From Salinisphaera dokdonensis (GTDB lineage Bacteria; Pseudomonadota; Gammaproteobacteria; Nevskiales; Salinisphaeraceae), in NCBI RefSeq assembly GCF_040361215.1, contig NZ_APND01000001.1:434001-498000 (forward strand): a DNA stretch of 64,000 bases. Direction: 5' to 3'. This document shows positions 55,079 through 63,806 of this stretch, piece by piece. Each line of letters begins with the position of its first letter. Positions within the stretch are counted from its first letter, which is position 1. The notes beneath the pieces were generated by a model, which was given only the letters and a program-made list of their open reading frames with translations, searched no databases and was not told the DNA's origin. A program made the translations under genes and the position numbers.

Positions 55079-55267
55079 GGTCGGCTCTCCTCAAAATCAC
55101 TAGGACGCATCGTGCCATAACCCAAGGCCCATGCTGGACTTGGCCATCAGTCGGCCGGGCGTGATCTATCCGATGTCGCGGTATGAGCGACCAACTCGGC
55201 GCGCGCAGGCGCGGACAGACGAAATAGCCTCGAACCGCGCCAGTACTCTCGCGCGGGAGGCCAAGGT

Positions 55268-55471
55268 TCAGGCGGGCAATGTCACGGTGTAGTCGTTGCC
55301 GGCAATGAGAGGGAAATCGGCTTCGTTCGCCTCGGAGACGGTCACCGTGAAGGTGCCGCTGTCGGTGCCCTGTTCCGTGGCGTGGCGCTCCGCTGCGGCG
55401 CGCGCGGCGTCCTCGAAGCTCTCGGCGTCGATCAGGTGCTCCTGATTGGCGATCTCGCAGATGAAGCGCAT
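55268..55471 (-). CDS. Small hypothetical protein
   Basis: A 67-residue acidic protein (MRFICEIANQEHLIDAESFEDAA...) with no signal or membrane segment. The sequence alternates strands and one helix like a small beta-grasp or dodecin-size fold, but I recognise no family. The ATG at 55471 is preferred; an in-frame start 69 bases upstream gives a Gly/Pro leader. It follows the ybiI-like gene on the same strand, 72 bp downstream, and may be cotranscribed. Confidence 0.55.
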   Translation of the reverse strand: MRFICEIANQEHLIDAESFEDAARAAAERHATEQGTDSGTFTVTVSEANEADFPLIAGNDYTVTLPA

Positions 55472-55543
55472 GCGGTTTCCGATTTCGTTACGTTCTCTAA
55501 GGGGCGGCCCGCCCTGTGCCGTGTGGCACAAAACCGGCAATGG

Positions 55544-55813
55544 TCAGCGCAGCTGGCTGTCCTTGCTGCCGCGCCGGTTGAAGCCGGCGTTGCTGCGATG
55601 ATCCTGGTCGACGGCTTCCTGGCAGGCCACGCACAGACGCACGCCGGGGATCGCCTCGCGTCTGCGCTGCGGTATGTCGTCGCCGCATTCCTCGCAGTGC
55701 TCAAGACTCTCACCGGCCTGACCCAGCCTTGCGCGGGCAAGCTCCACGCCTTCGGCCACCGTACTGTCGATCTGTTCCTGTACCGCGCCTTCGCGCGCCC
55801 AACCGGTCGCCAT
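55544..55813 (-). CDS. ybiI: DksA/TraR-type C4 zinc-finger protein, YbiI-like
   Basis: An 89-residue protein almost collinear with E. coli YbiI: MATGWAREGAVQEQID at the start, a zinc finger with Cys40, Cys43, Cys61 and Cys64 in HCEECG and LCVACQ, IPQRRREAIPGVRLC between, and the invariant NRRGSKDSQLR tail. It lacks the long coiled coil that DksA inserts into the RNA polymerase channel, so its role is unknown. GGGAG lies six bases before the ATG. Confidence 0.88.
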   Translation of the reverse strand: MATGWAREGAVQEQIDSTVAEGVELARARLGQAGESLEHCEECGDDIPQRRREAIPGVRLCVACQEAVDQDHRSNAGFNRRGSKDSQLR

Positions 55814-56033
55814 GGTTCGCTCCCGAATATGGTGAACGATCAGCATTACCGATGCGAGGCCGGGTTTCAACCAGCCGCAAGCCGCGTCCACCGGGAGCGT
55901 CGACACATCACCGCTGCCCCCTCCTCGACTCGCGGGCTGTGACAGCTGGCTTTAGATGGCCCGCATGACGTTTCTACAAGCTGCCTTGATCAGCGCTTTG
56001 TATAGCGCTTGCCTGCATGTCATCTGACGCTCT

Positions 56034-56543
56034 TTATTGCGCGCCACCGGCCGCCTCGATGATCAGCTGGCCACCGCGTTGGCGCAGATCGACATGCCGC
56101 AGGAAGGTCATGCCCAGCAGCACGAAGTCGCTGTTCATCGCGGGATTGATCGAACCACCAACCCGCGACACCGACAGCCCGCCGATCGCAATCGTGTCGA
56201 TGGTGGTGTCGTAGGCGCTTGCCCGACCGGCTGCCGTGTTCACGGCAATACGCCGGCCTCGTGACAGACCCAGCCGCTCGGCAAGATGGGCCGGGACGGC
56301 AACGTGGCTTGCGCCTGTATCCACGAGAAAGCTGACTGGCTCGCCGTTGATCTCGCCCGGCACCAGATAGTGGCCGCCGGGACTGGCCTCGAGCACCAAA
56401 CGCTGTGCGCCGTCCGCGCCGGTCGCAAGCGTGCGATTGGGATGGGCACGCTGGTTCAGCAACGTATCGAAGCCCCACCAGAGCAGCCCCAACAACACGA
56501 ATGTCGCCAGCACCGGGCGTAACGGCTGAAGCGCGCTGCTCAT
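56034..56543 (-). CDS. Membrane-anchored retropepsin-like aspartic protease (clan AA, TIGR02281 type)
   Basis: A 169-residue protein: one N-terminal membrane helix (VLATFVLLGLLWWGF) and a periplasmic retroviral-protease-like domain with catalytic Asp75 in LVDTGAS and the flap-side motif LLGMTFLRHVDL. As a single-lobed protease it must dimerise. Substrates of this bacterial family are unknown. It is divergent from an MFS gene and about 220 bp from the ybiI-like gene; I see nothing else in that gap. Confidence 0.85.
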   Translation of the reverse strand: MSSALQPLRPVLATFVLLGLLWWGFDTLLNQRAHPNRTLATGADGAQRLVLEASPGGHYLVPGEINGEPVSFLVDTGASHVAVPAHLAERLGLSRGRRIAVNTAAGRASAYDTTIDTIAIGGLSVSRVGGSINPAMNSDFVLLGMTFLRHVDLRQRGGQLIIEAAGGAQ

Positions 56544-56657
56544 GAACTGCGAATACCCGAGGTCGTCATGCCACTACGATATCGGACGAGTGCCCGGCCC
56601 CGCTCGTTGACCCACCGATGCTAGGCTCGCGCTCCTCCGGTTCGCTCGTCACCCGCC

Positions 56658-57914
56658 ATGTTCAAGACCTGGGCCGCGCTGCCCCGCGATACCCGCCTGT
56701 TGCTCGGCGCGCGCGCCGCCCGCAGCATCGGCCAGGGCGCACTCATCGTCACCTTTGCGCTTTATCTACGCGCGCTCGGCTGGTCGGCGCCGGCGATCGG
56801 CGGCCTGTTCACCGCCGGTCTGCTCGTCGACGCCACGCTGATCACCCTGCTCGGCCCCTTGAGCGATCGCGTCGGGCGCAAGCGTTTTCTACTGGTATAC
56901 GAGGCAGCACAGGCGATCGCTGCGTTGATCGCGATCACGACCAGCGCCCCAACTCTGGTTGCAGGCGCGGCCGTTGTCGGCGGCTTCGGGCGCGGCGCAA
57001 ACGGCGGCAGCGGGCCGTTCGCACCGGTCGAACTGTCGTGGCTGAGTCAGACGCTGTCGGCGCGGGCGCGCGGGCCGGTGTTCAGCCTCAACATGGCGGT
57101 GGGATTCAGCGGTATGGCTCTTGGCGCCCTGCTGGGCGGGCTGCCCGAGCTGTTCGACAGCGTGCTCGACGGCGCACTGGCCTATCGACCGCTTTTCCTG
57201 TTGTCGCTGCTCGGCTCGCTGACCTGTTTCGGCCTGCTCGCGCTCACCCCCGATCGCGCCACGCCACCACCGGAACCGCCCAAGGACCGCGATACTGCCA
57301 ACGAGGACGCCGCGACCCAGCGCAAAGAGAACGGCCTTCTATTGCGACTGTTCGGTATCAATGCGCTCAACGGCGTTGGCATCGGTCTGATCGGCCCACT
57401 GATGGCCTATTGGTTCGCTGTGCGCTTCGGCCAGGGGCCGGCCGATATCGGCCCGGTCATGGCGCTGGCCTACGGCGCGACGGCACTGTCCTCGGTCGGG
57501 GCCGGACGGCTTGTTCAGCGGGTGGGCGTGATCCGCGCCGTGGTATGGATGCGCGCGATAGGCGTGCTGATTCTCGTCGCCATGCCGTTGGTGCCCAGTT
57601 TCTGGATGGCCGCCACGTTGCATGTGGTCCGCTCGGCCTTCAATCGCGGCACGGCGGGGGCACGTCAGGCCTTGACCGTGAGCCTGGTCCGGCCCCACCG
57701 GCGCGGCGCCGCGGTGAGCACGGGCAGCGTGGCAATCCAGCTACCACGTGCGGCTGGGCCGCTGTTCGCCGGCCTGTTCTTCGGCAGCGGCATGCTCGCG
57801 GCGCCGTTCTATATAGCGGCCGGCTTCTTCAGCGCTTACATCGTGTGCTATCGGCAGGTATTCGCGGCCTACGATCCCGCGCGAAGTACCCCAAAACGTG
57901 CCGGAGAGCGGTAG
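56658..57914 (+). CDS. MFS transporter
   Basis: A 418-residue major-facilitator protein with twelve predicted helices and the loop 2-3 motif GPLSDRVGRKRFLL, the canonical MFS motif A. The central loop (DRATPPPEPPKDRDTANED...) separates the two bundles. The pattern suggests drug/metabolite export but the substrate is unknown. It is separated by 60 bp from the sugar dehydrogenase gene on the same strand. Confidence 0.85.
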   Translation: MFKTWAALPRDTRLLLGARAARSIGQGALIVTFALYLRALGWSAPAIGGLFTAGLLVDATLITLLGPLSDRVGRKRFLLVYEAAQAIAALIAITTSAPTLVAGAAVVGGFGRGANGGSGPFAPVELSWLSQTLSARARGPVFSLNMAVGFSGMALGALLGGLPELFDSVLDGALAYRPLFLLSLLGSLTCFGLLALTPDRATPPPEPPKDRDTANEDAATQRKENGLLLRLFGINALNGVGIGLIGPLMAYWFAVRFGQGPADIGPVMALAYGATALSSVGAGRLVQRVGVIRAVVWMRAIGVLILVAMPLVPSFWMAATLHVVRSAFNRGTAGARQALTVSLVRPHRRGAAVSTGSVAIQLPRAAGPLFAGLFFGSGMLAAPFYIAAGFFSAYIVCYRQVFAAYDPARSTPKRAGER

Positions 57915-57974
57915 ACAAGCACGGGCAATCAAGATTACTACTAAGAGCCTGTAAACGAGCCACCTTCGAAACGA

Positions 57975-59258
57975 ATGATGATCAAACCGAACCCGAATCG
58001 ATCCCGCGCCTGTCTGCTCGGCAGCCTGCTGGCCGCGGCTGGGCTGGCCGCAGCAGCCGATACGTCATCCTCGAACGCCCGTGCGGGCATCGCCGCCGAA
58101 AACGGCAGCAATCCTTCGAACGTCCCGGAGCAACTCGACGACCCCAAGACCGCCGATGTCACCGTGACCGGCCATGTCTTCAAGCCCACACCGATAGCCC
58201 CGAACGCGTCCAACCGTGCTCGGTTGTCGGTACCCGACGGGCTCTCGGTCGATGTATTCGCCGAGGGTCTGGGCAATGCACGCATGATGGCCACGAGCCC
58301 TAACGGCGCAATCTATGTCACGCGCCGCAAGGAAGGCGACGTGCTCATGCTCGTCGACAGCGACGACGACGGCCGCGCGGACGATCGCAAGGTCGTGGCG
58401 AAGAAGGACGCGATGCACGGCATCGAAATCGACGGCAACACAGCCTGGCTGATGACCGTCAACGACGTGTATCGGACCACGATCCAGGACGACGGCAGTT
58501 TCGGCGAACTCGAAAAGATCGCCACGGGCTTTCCCTCCGGCGGCCAGCATCCCAATCGCACGCTGGCGCTGGGCCCGGACGACGCGCTCTATGTCTCGGT
58601 GGGCTCGACCTGCAATGCCTGTGGCGAAACAGAAAAGCTCAGCGCCACCATGGTGCGCATGTCCCGTGACGGTAGCGAGCGCGAGATCTTCGCGTCGGGC
58701 CTGCGCAACACCATCGGTTTCGACTTCGAACCGCAGACCGGCGAACTCTACGGTTTCGACCACGGTATCGACTGGCTCGGCGACGACGAACAGCCTGAGG
58801 AGTTCAACCATCTCCAGCAGGGCAAGCAGTACGGCTGGCCCTATGTCTATGCCGACAGCCAGCTCAACCCGCAGGACGTACCGCCCGAGGGTACAAGCAG
58901 GCAGTGGGCCGAGCAGAGCGTCGAACCCATCCTGATGTGGACACCCCACGCCGCGCCCATGCAGATGCGCTTCTACGAAAGCGATGCCCTGGGCGCGACG
59001 TATCGCGGCGACGCGTTCGTGGCCATGCGCGGTTCCTGGAACCGCAAGCCGCCCTCCGGCTACGAGATCGTGCGCGTCGATTTTGACGACGGCGAACCGC
59101 AGTCCATCGAACCGTTCATCACCGGCTTCGTGCAACAGACCGATGACGGCTGGCAGCAGATCGGCCGGCTGGCCGGCCTGACAGTGGCCGAAGACGGATC
59201 GCTGCTGTTCAGCGACGACGAAAACGGCGTGATCTACCGCGTCAGCCGCGACGACTGA
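57975..59258 (+). CDS. PQQ-dependent sugar dehydrogenase-like protein (sorbosone dehydrogenase family)
   Basis: A 427-residue secreted six-bladed beta-propeller of the soluble glucose/sorbosone dehydrogenase family. The signal peptide ends near LAAAADTS. Propeller repeats begin near residue 80 (LPDGLSVDVFAEGLGNARMM-like first blade); HPNRTLALGPDDALYVSVGSTCNAC and the FASGLRNTIGFDFEPQTGELY blade are typical. The HAAPMQMRFYESDALG segment covers the cofactor side. Whether it binds PQQ cannot be read from sequence. Two GC-rich hairpins follow. Confidence 0.85.
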   Translation: MMIKPNPNRSRACLLGSLLAAAGLAAAADTSSSNARAGIAAENGSNPSNVPEQLDDPKTADVTVTGHVFKPTPIAPNASNRARLSVPDGLSVDVFAEGLGNARMMATSPNGAIYVTRRKEGDVLMLVDSDDDGRADDRKVVAKKDAMHGIEIDGNTAWLMTVNDVYRTTIQDDGSFGELEKIATGFPSGGQHPNRTLALGPDDALYVSVGSTCNACGETEKLSATMVRMSRDGSEREIFASGLRNTIGFDFEPQTGELYGFDHGIDWLGDDEQPEEFNHLQQGKQYGWPYVYADSQLNPQDVPPEGTSRQWAEQSVEPILMWTPHAAPMQMRFYESDALGATYRGDAFVAMRGSWNRKPPSGYEIVRVDFDDGEPQSIEPFITGFVQQTDDGWQQIGRLAGLTVAEDGSLLFSDDENGVIYRVSRDD

Positions 59259-59269
59259 CGCAACTGCGC

Positions 59270-59295
59270 GGCCCGGCGACGCGATACGCCGGGCC
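59270..59295 (+). terminator. Hairpin after the sugar dehydrogenase gene
   Basis: GGCCCGGCG-N8-CGCCGGGCC, perfect 9-bp arms, 11 bp after the stop codon. A second stem GCGCGGCGC-TTGT-GCGCCGCGC lies at 59356-59377. Neither has a T-tract. Confidence 0.55.
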
Positions 59296-59468
59296 GGCCC
59301 ACCTGCCTTCCCGGCAATCTCGCCGGCGGCCGTTCGTCAATTGCCCTACCGGCGAGCGCGGCGCTTGTGCGCCGCGCCTGTTGCCGGGCGACCAAGTCCC
59401 TTCACACCACCGTTATTCGCCGCTTGGTCACGGTTCGCCCTGGCATCTTCGTCGCCGACTATCCGCAC

Positions 59469-59570
59469 TGGTCAAAAATTGATCAGAACAGATGCAGCCA
59501 TTGGCACATAAGCGATCGGCGGCTGCGTACACGATTTATCCACAGTGCTGTGCAGAGCCGGTGTGCAAAA
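59469..59570 (-). repeat. Repeated 102-bp non-coding element, copy D
   Basis: On the minus strand: box TTTTGCACA (59562-59570), 17 bp, TGTGGATAA (59536-59544), 50 bp, palindrome core at 59469-59485 (plus strand TGGTCA-AAAAT-TGATCA). The spacer has GCAGCC (59494-59499) paired with GGCTGC (59521-59526). It lies in the 369-bp gap before the DUF4442 gene, box end 57 bp from that start codon. Here the second box is a perfect TTATCCACA on the plus strand. Confidence 0.8.
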
Positions 59571-59627
59571 GTCAGCGTTGTTTCGGCTTATGATGGCGAA
59601 TTGCCTTTCACAAGCAGCGAATCGACT

Positions 59628-60110
59628 ATGGCCGGCACGAATAACCGCGTTCTCAAACTCTGGCAGAGCATGGCCGGCAAGCCGCGCGGCAAATGGCTGT
59701 TCACGCGCATGATCTGCCTGCGTGCCCCCTATTTCGGCAGCATCCGGCCAAAGTTCGAGGCGCTCGAACCCGGCCATGCGCAGGTGAGCATGCGCAAGCG
59801 CCGCGCGGTGCATAACCATATCGGCACGGTGCACGCGATCGCGATGTGCAACATGGCCGAACTCGCCGGCGGCGTGCTGACGGACGTCACCGTGCCGCCC
59901 AGCCATCGCTGGATCCCCAAGGGCATGACAGTTGAATACCTGGCGAAGGCCGAGACCGACCTGCTTGCGACCGCCTCGGCCGGCGATGTGCCAAACGCTG
60001 ACGGGGGCGAGGACTACCCGGTTCAGGTCGACGTCACCGATACCCACGGCAAGACCGTGTTTCGTGCGGTTATCACCATGTGGGTGACGCCCAAGCAAAA
60101 GCGCGCCTGA
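59628..60110 (+). CDS. DUF4442 / hotdog-fold thioesterase-like protein
   Basis: A 160-residue DUF4442 protein. RAPYFGSIRPKFEALEPGHAQVSMRKRRAVHNHIGTVHAIAMCNMAELAGG is summarised by the core VHNHIGTVHAIAMCNMAE, the hotdog central helix with its preceding His/Asn. It differs clearly from the DUF4442 gene at 9217-9687. The ATG at 59628 is chosen because the frame upstream runs through repeat copy D. The substrate is unknown. Confidence 0.82.
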   Translation: MAGTNNRVLKLWQSMAGKPRGKWLFTRMICLRAPYFGSIRPKFEALEPGHAQVSMRKRRAVHNHIGTVHAIAMCNMAELAGGVLTDVTVPPSHRWIPKGMTVEYLAKAETDLLATASAGDVPNADGGEDYPVQVDVTDTHGKTVFRAVITMWVTPKQKRA

Positions 60111-60138
60111 CCCGGCAATCGAACCGGGCGGCGCGCTT
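60099..60138. terminator. Bidirectional terminator
   Basis: Nested stem AAGCGCGCC...GGCGCGCTT with inner CCCGG/CCGGG around an 8-base loop. It overlaps the last codons of the DUF4442 gene and serves the convergent hydrolase gene too. Confidence 0.75.
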
Positions 60139-60153
60139 GCGTTTCCTCGTCGC

Positions 60154-61206
60154 TTATTGCTCGGCGTTGAGAAACAGCGCTGTTTCCGCGAACAGCTGCG
60201 GTGCGTGCTTCTCCATGCAGACGAAGTGAGTACCGTCGCCGATGACCACATAGCGCTTGGTCGCCGAGGACAGTTCACCGTAGAGCCCACGCGCGTCCGC
60301 ATCGGTCGAGGTCGGATCGTCGTCGCCGCGGATGACCAGTGTGGGCACGTCGATCTTCGACGCGTCATAAACCGGGCGGTCGTGAAATATCTCCCAGATA
60401 TCGACGAGCACGCCGTTGGGTGCCTTGATCTGCTTGGCACCGGCGTCCGGTTCCATGGCCAGCATCGCGCTGTACCAGTCGTCGAACACGGCCGGATCGC
60501 GCCAATCGGTCGGGTCTTCGGCATCGATCTGGGCGGCCCAGCGTTCGTCGGCCTGTTCGCGGGTGACCGTGCGATAAGCACCGATATCGGCGAGTTGATC
60601 CGGGTTGTCGGGATCGGCGAGCTTCGCCGTCCACGCTTCATTGTTCGCGCTGTATACAGGAGCGAAGAGCACCAGCCGCTCGACCTTGTCGCCGTGGCTG
60701 GCGGTGTACATGCCGGTGGTCACCGTGCCCCAGGACCAGCCAACCAAGTTGACCTTGCTCACGCCGGTGCGCTCGCGGATGAATTCCACAACGTCGTCGA
60801 TATCGTGGATCACGGTTTCGGCGCGGGCGAAGGGTGCATTGTCTCCGGCCGGCGCGCTCATGGCCGCCGGGCGTGTTGAGTGGCCGTAGCCGCGCACGTC
60901 CATGGCAAAGGCGTGGTAGCCATCGTTCGCGGTGCGCTCGAGCCAGCTTGGCCCGTTGGCCAATGGGGTGTCGAAAGTCACGCTGGGATAAGTCGCGCCG
61001 TGGACGAACAGTACGGCAGCATCGCGCGCATTGGCTGTGGCCGGCGCGCGTTCGCTTACATGAATTTCGATGTTCTTGTCGGTCGTGCTCTGTACGCGAT
61101 GCGACTCCGCGGCGGCGTTCGCCCAGCCCGGTATTGCCAGCAATAAGAGCAGTGCGGTCGCGGCGGCCATACGCACCCCGCCACGATGTGAAATAGAACG
61201 TGCCAT
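60154..61206 (-). CDS. Secreted alpha/beta hydrolase
   Basis: A 350-residue alpha/beta-hydrolase with a signal peptide ending IPGWANA, hence periplasmic or secreted. LFVHGATYPSVTFD holds the oxyanion hole, GWSWGT the Ser nucleophile and GDGTHFVCM the His; VIRGDDDPT carries the acid. GAGGAG six bases upstream sets the ATG at 61206; two further in-frame ATGs lie upstream. The substrate is unknown. Confidence 0.85.
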   Translation of the reverse strand: MARSISHRGGVRMAAATALLLLLAIPGWANAAAESHRVQSTTDKNIEIHVSERAPATANARDAAVLFVHGATYPSVTFDTPLANGPSWLERTANDGYHAFAMDVRGYGHSTRPAAMSAPAGDNAPFARAETVIHDIDDVVEFIRERTGVSKVNLVGWSWGTVTTGMYTASHGDKVERLVLFAPVYSANNEAWTAKLADPDNPDQLADIGAYRTVTREQADERWAAQIDAEDPTDWRDPAVFDDWYSAMLAMEPDAGAKQIKAPNGVLVDIWEIFHDRPVYDASKIDVPTLVIRGDDDPTSTDADARGLYGELSSATKRYVVIGDGTHFVCMEKHAPQLFAETALFLNAEQ

Positions 61207-61335
61207 ACCCATCTCCTCGTGCATTATCGTGGGCGTGAAGCTAGCAGTACCGGGCCGCGTGCCCTACGCGACTTTCGTCCATACGCCCATAGCGGACACA
61301 GCCGCCCCACAACCGCTCTACAGGACCGACCCCGC

Positions 61336-61899
61336 ATGAACTGGCAATGGATCACGACTACCGGCACGACCCTCGCGATGGTCCTCGTCTCTGGCATAGG
61401 CATCTATATCGTGCTGCTCGCGCTGACCCGGCTGGCCGGGCTGCGCAGCTTTTCGAAGATGTCGAGCTTCGATTTCGCCACCACCGTGGCCTTCGGCTCG
61501 ATCATCGCGTCCACACTGCTGTCCAGGAACCCGCCGCTGGCGAGTGCGGCCTTCGGGCTCGTCGTGCTCTACGGACTGCAATACGCGGTTTCGCGTGCGC
61601 GGCACTTCAGCCCGCGTATTCAGCGTCTGGTCGACAACGAGCCGCTGCTGCTGATGGCCGGCGAAGAAATCCTCGAGGACAACCTGCGGGCCGCGCGCGT
61701 CACCGAAGACGACCTGCGCTCGAAGCTGCGCATGGCCGGCGTCACCGATCGGCGCCAGGTGATCGCCGTGGTGTTCGAGACCACGGGTGACTGCTCGGTG
61801 CTCTGCGAGGGCGACACCCTGGACCCATGGCTGCTCGCCCGTGTGCGCGGCGCCGACCGCCTGCCGGCCGAGCTGCTCACCCGGCACGCGCAGCCCTAG
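61336..61899 (+). CDS. DUF421 membrane protein (YetF-like)
   Basis: A 187-residue protein with three N-terminal membrane helices and a cytoplasmic C-terminal DUF421 domain. LTRLAGLRSFSKMSSFDFATTVAFGSIIAS is represented by the signature SSFDFATTVAFGSIIAS, and EDDLRSKLRMAGV marks the YetF domain. The family is widespread and uncharacterised. It is divergent from the hydrolase gene. The following 161 bp hold no other feature I can identify. Confidence 0.85.
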   Translation: MNWQWITTTGTTLAMVLVSGIGIYIVLLALTRLAGLRSFSKMSSFDFATTVAFGSIIASTLLSRNPPLASAAFGLVVLYGLQYAVSRARHFSPRIQRLVDNEPLLLMAGEEILEDNLRAARVTEDDLRSKLRMAGVTDRRQVIAVVFETTGDCSVLCEGDTLDPWLLARVRGADRLPAELLTRHAQP

Positions 61900-62060
61900 C
61901 CGCCTGACGCGGCAGACCTACAGCGCGCAGGTCATCATCGCGCCATGCCGGCGCATCGGCATGTGCACGGCGCGTGATATGAATCGATCGTTCGACTGGC
62001 CTTGAAATTGCTGCATACAGAAACGATCTACCTCCGTTCTGTGTCACTCCCCGGAGCCCC

Positions 62061-63227
62061 ATGTCGAGCCCGACTCGTGCCCTGCCCGTTCTGATCGCGC
62101 TCGCCACCGGCGGTTTTGCGATCGGCACGACCGAATTCGCCACCATGAGCCTGCTGCCCTTCATCCAGCGGGGATTCGACCTGGACCCGTCCACGGCCGG
62201 TCATATCATCAGTGCCTACGCGCTGGGCGTGGTCTTCGGCGCGCCGATCATCACAGTGCTGGCCGCGCGCGTGGCGCGCAAACCGTTGCTGATCGTGCTG
62301 ATGGCCGTCTTCGCACTGGGTAACGCCTTGAGCGCGCTCGCGCCGAGCTACGGCTGGCTGATGCTGTTCCGTTTTCTCAGCGGCGTACCGCACGGGGCCT
62401 ACTTCGGACTGGCCTCGCTGGTTGCGGCGTCGGTGGTCGACCCCGGCAAGCGCACGCAGGCAGTCGGCTACGTGATGCTCGGGCTGACCGTGGCCACGGT
62501 GGTGGGCGTACCGCTGGCGACCTGGCTGGGCAATCTTGCCGGCTGGCGGTCGGGCTATTGGGTGATCACCGCACTCGCCCTTCTGGCAGCCACGCTCATC
62601 GCGCTTTTTGCACCGCGCGACAAGGCTTCGTCTACGGCCAGCCCGCTGCGCGAGCTGAGCGCCCTGGCCCGCACTTCGGTGTGGCTGACGCTAGCGATTG
62701 GCGCGGTCGGCTTTGGCGGCCTGTTCGCGGTCTATACCTATCTCACCTCCACGCTCGAGCATGTCACGGGCATGACCGCGGCATGGATGCCGCTCGTACT
62801 TGCGGTGTTCGGCGCTGGCATGACGCTCGGCAACATCGTGCTGCCGCGATTGGCCGATCGCGCCCTGATGCCCACCGCGGGCGGGCTACTGGTCTGGAGC
62901 GCGGTATCGCTGGCCCTGTTCCCGTTGGTCGCGCACAGCGCAGTGGGCATCAGTATCGATGTGTTCTGTATTGGCATTGGCGGTGCGCTCGGCCCGGTAC
63001 TGCAAACACGGCTGATGGATGTGGCCGGTGACGCCCAGAATTTCGCCGCGGCCCTCAACCATGTCGCGTTCAATGCCGCGAACGCCCTCGGGCCATGGCT
63101 GGCTGGCCTGGCGCTCGCCGCGGGCTATGGTCTGTCGTCCACCGGGCTGGTCGGTTGTGCGCTGGCGCTCGGCGGTTTGGCGATCTGGGGCGTAGCGGTC
63201 ATGCAACGATCCCCCCTAAAGACTTGA
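62061..63227 (+). CDS. MFS transporter, DHA1 family (YdhP/AraJ-like)
   Basis: A 388-residue efflux-type MFS protein. The start ALATGGFAIGTTEFATMSLLPFI (shown here by its core GFAIGTTEFATMSLLP) and the loop GAPIITVLAARVARKPLL match the AraJ/YdhP/NepI branch of sugar, nucleoside or drug exporters; motif C-like GVPLATWLG is in helix 5. The exported substrate is unknown. Confidence 0.87.
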   Translation: MSSPTRALPVLIALATGGFAIGTTEFATMSLLPFIQRGFDLDPSTAGHIISAYALGVVFGAPIITVLAARVARKPLLIVLMAVFALGNALSALAPSYGWLMLFRFLSGVPHGAYFGLASLVAASVVDPGKRTQAVGYVMLGLTVATVVGVPLATWLGNLAGWRSGYWVITALALLAATLIALFAPRDKASSTASPLRELSALARTSVWLTLAIGAVGFGGLFAVYTYLTSTLEHVTGMTAAWMPLVLAVFGAGMTLGNIVLPRLADRALMPTAGGLLVWSAVSLALFPLVAHSAVGISIDVFCIGIGGALGPVLQTRLMDVAGDAQNFAAALNHVAFNAANALGPWLAGLALAAGYGLSSTGLVGCALALGGLAIWGVAVMQRSPLKT

Positions 63228-63338
63228 TCGGGGCGGGCCACAACGCTTTACAAGCGGCCCGGCTCGGCGTCTGATAATCGAATGATCGATTATCCACAGC
63301 GCGCGCCGAACCAGAGCGCGCGCGTTCGGAGTAGTTTC

Positions 63339-63677
63339 ATGACCCTGCGACCTGTTCTGTTCGTATGTATCGCCGGTCTTTTCGCGATGCCGGTGTTTGC
63401 GGCAGACGCCATCAACGGCGCTGCATCCGGCCAGCGCGCCATTCAGCCGGATTCCTCGAGCAGCGGCCGTGCGATCACGCCGCCGACTCAGCAGCGCGAA
63501 TCCGCGCCCGCCCGGCTGAAAAGCGCGCCCGCGACGGGCAACACCGGCTCGATCAGTAACGGAACGAGCGGCTCCAGCGGCGCCGTGACGGAGCGCCGCG
63601 AGCGTTTCAAGAGCGATTCGCGACCGTTGAGCGACAAGATCGACCAACGCCGCAGGGAATTCGAAAGCGGCTCCTGA
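63339..63677 (+). CDS. Small secreted Ser-rich hypothetical protein
   Basis: A 112-residue protein with a clear signal peptide (MTLRPVLFVCIAGLF..., cut after PVFA) and a low-complexity mature part rich in Ser, Gly, Pro and Arg, ending in a charged helix (SDKIDQRRREFESGS). GGAG lies eight bases before the ATG at 63339. I recognise no family. A single TTATCCACA box lies upstream at 63290-63298, without the rest of the repeated element. Confidence 0.6.
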   Translation: MTLRPVLFVCIAGLFAMPVFAADAINGAASGQRAIQPDSSSSGRAITPPTQQRESAPARLKSAPATGNTGSISNGTSGSSGAVTERRERFKSDSRPLSDKIDQRRREFESGS

Positions 63678-63806
63678 TTGGACCCCATCCCTTGATCGAA
63701 ACCAAACGCAGGATCACTGGCGCCGCGCCGGACGGTACGGCCGCATAAAACTTTCGGCGACGCCTTCTGTCACAGCGAAGAACCTCGATTCTTGCTGAAG
63801 GAGCCC

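Noticed and set aside
63290..63298. Perfect TTATCCACA 9-mer as a sixth element copy or replication origin
   Set aside because: No partner box at 17 bp, no palindrome at 50 bp, no dnaA/dnaN/gyrB or AT-rich unwinding region. It is a lone 9-mer.
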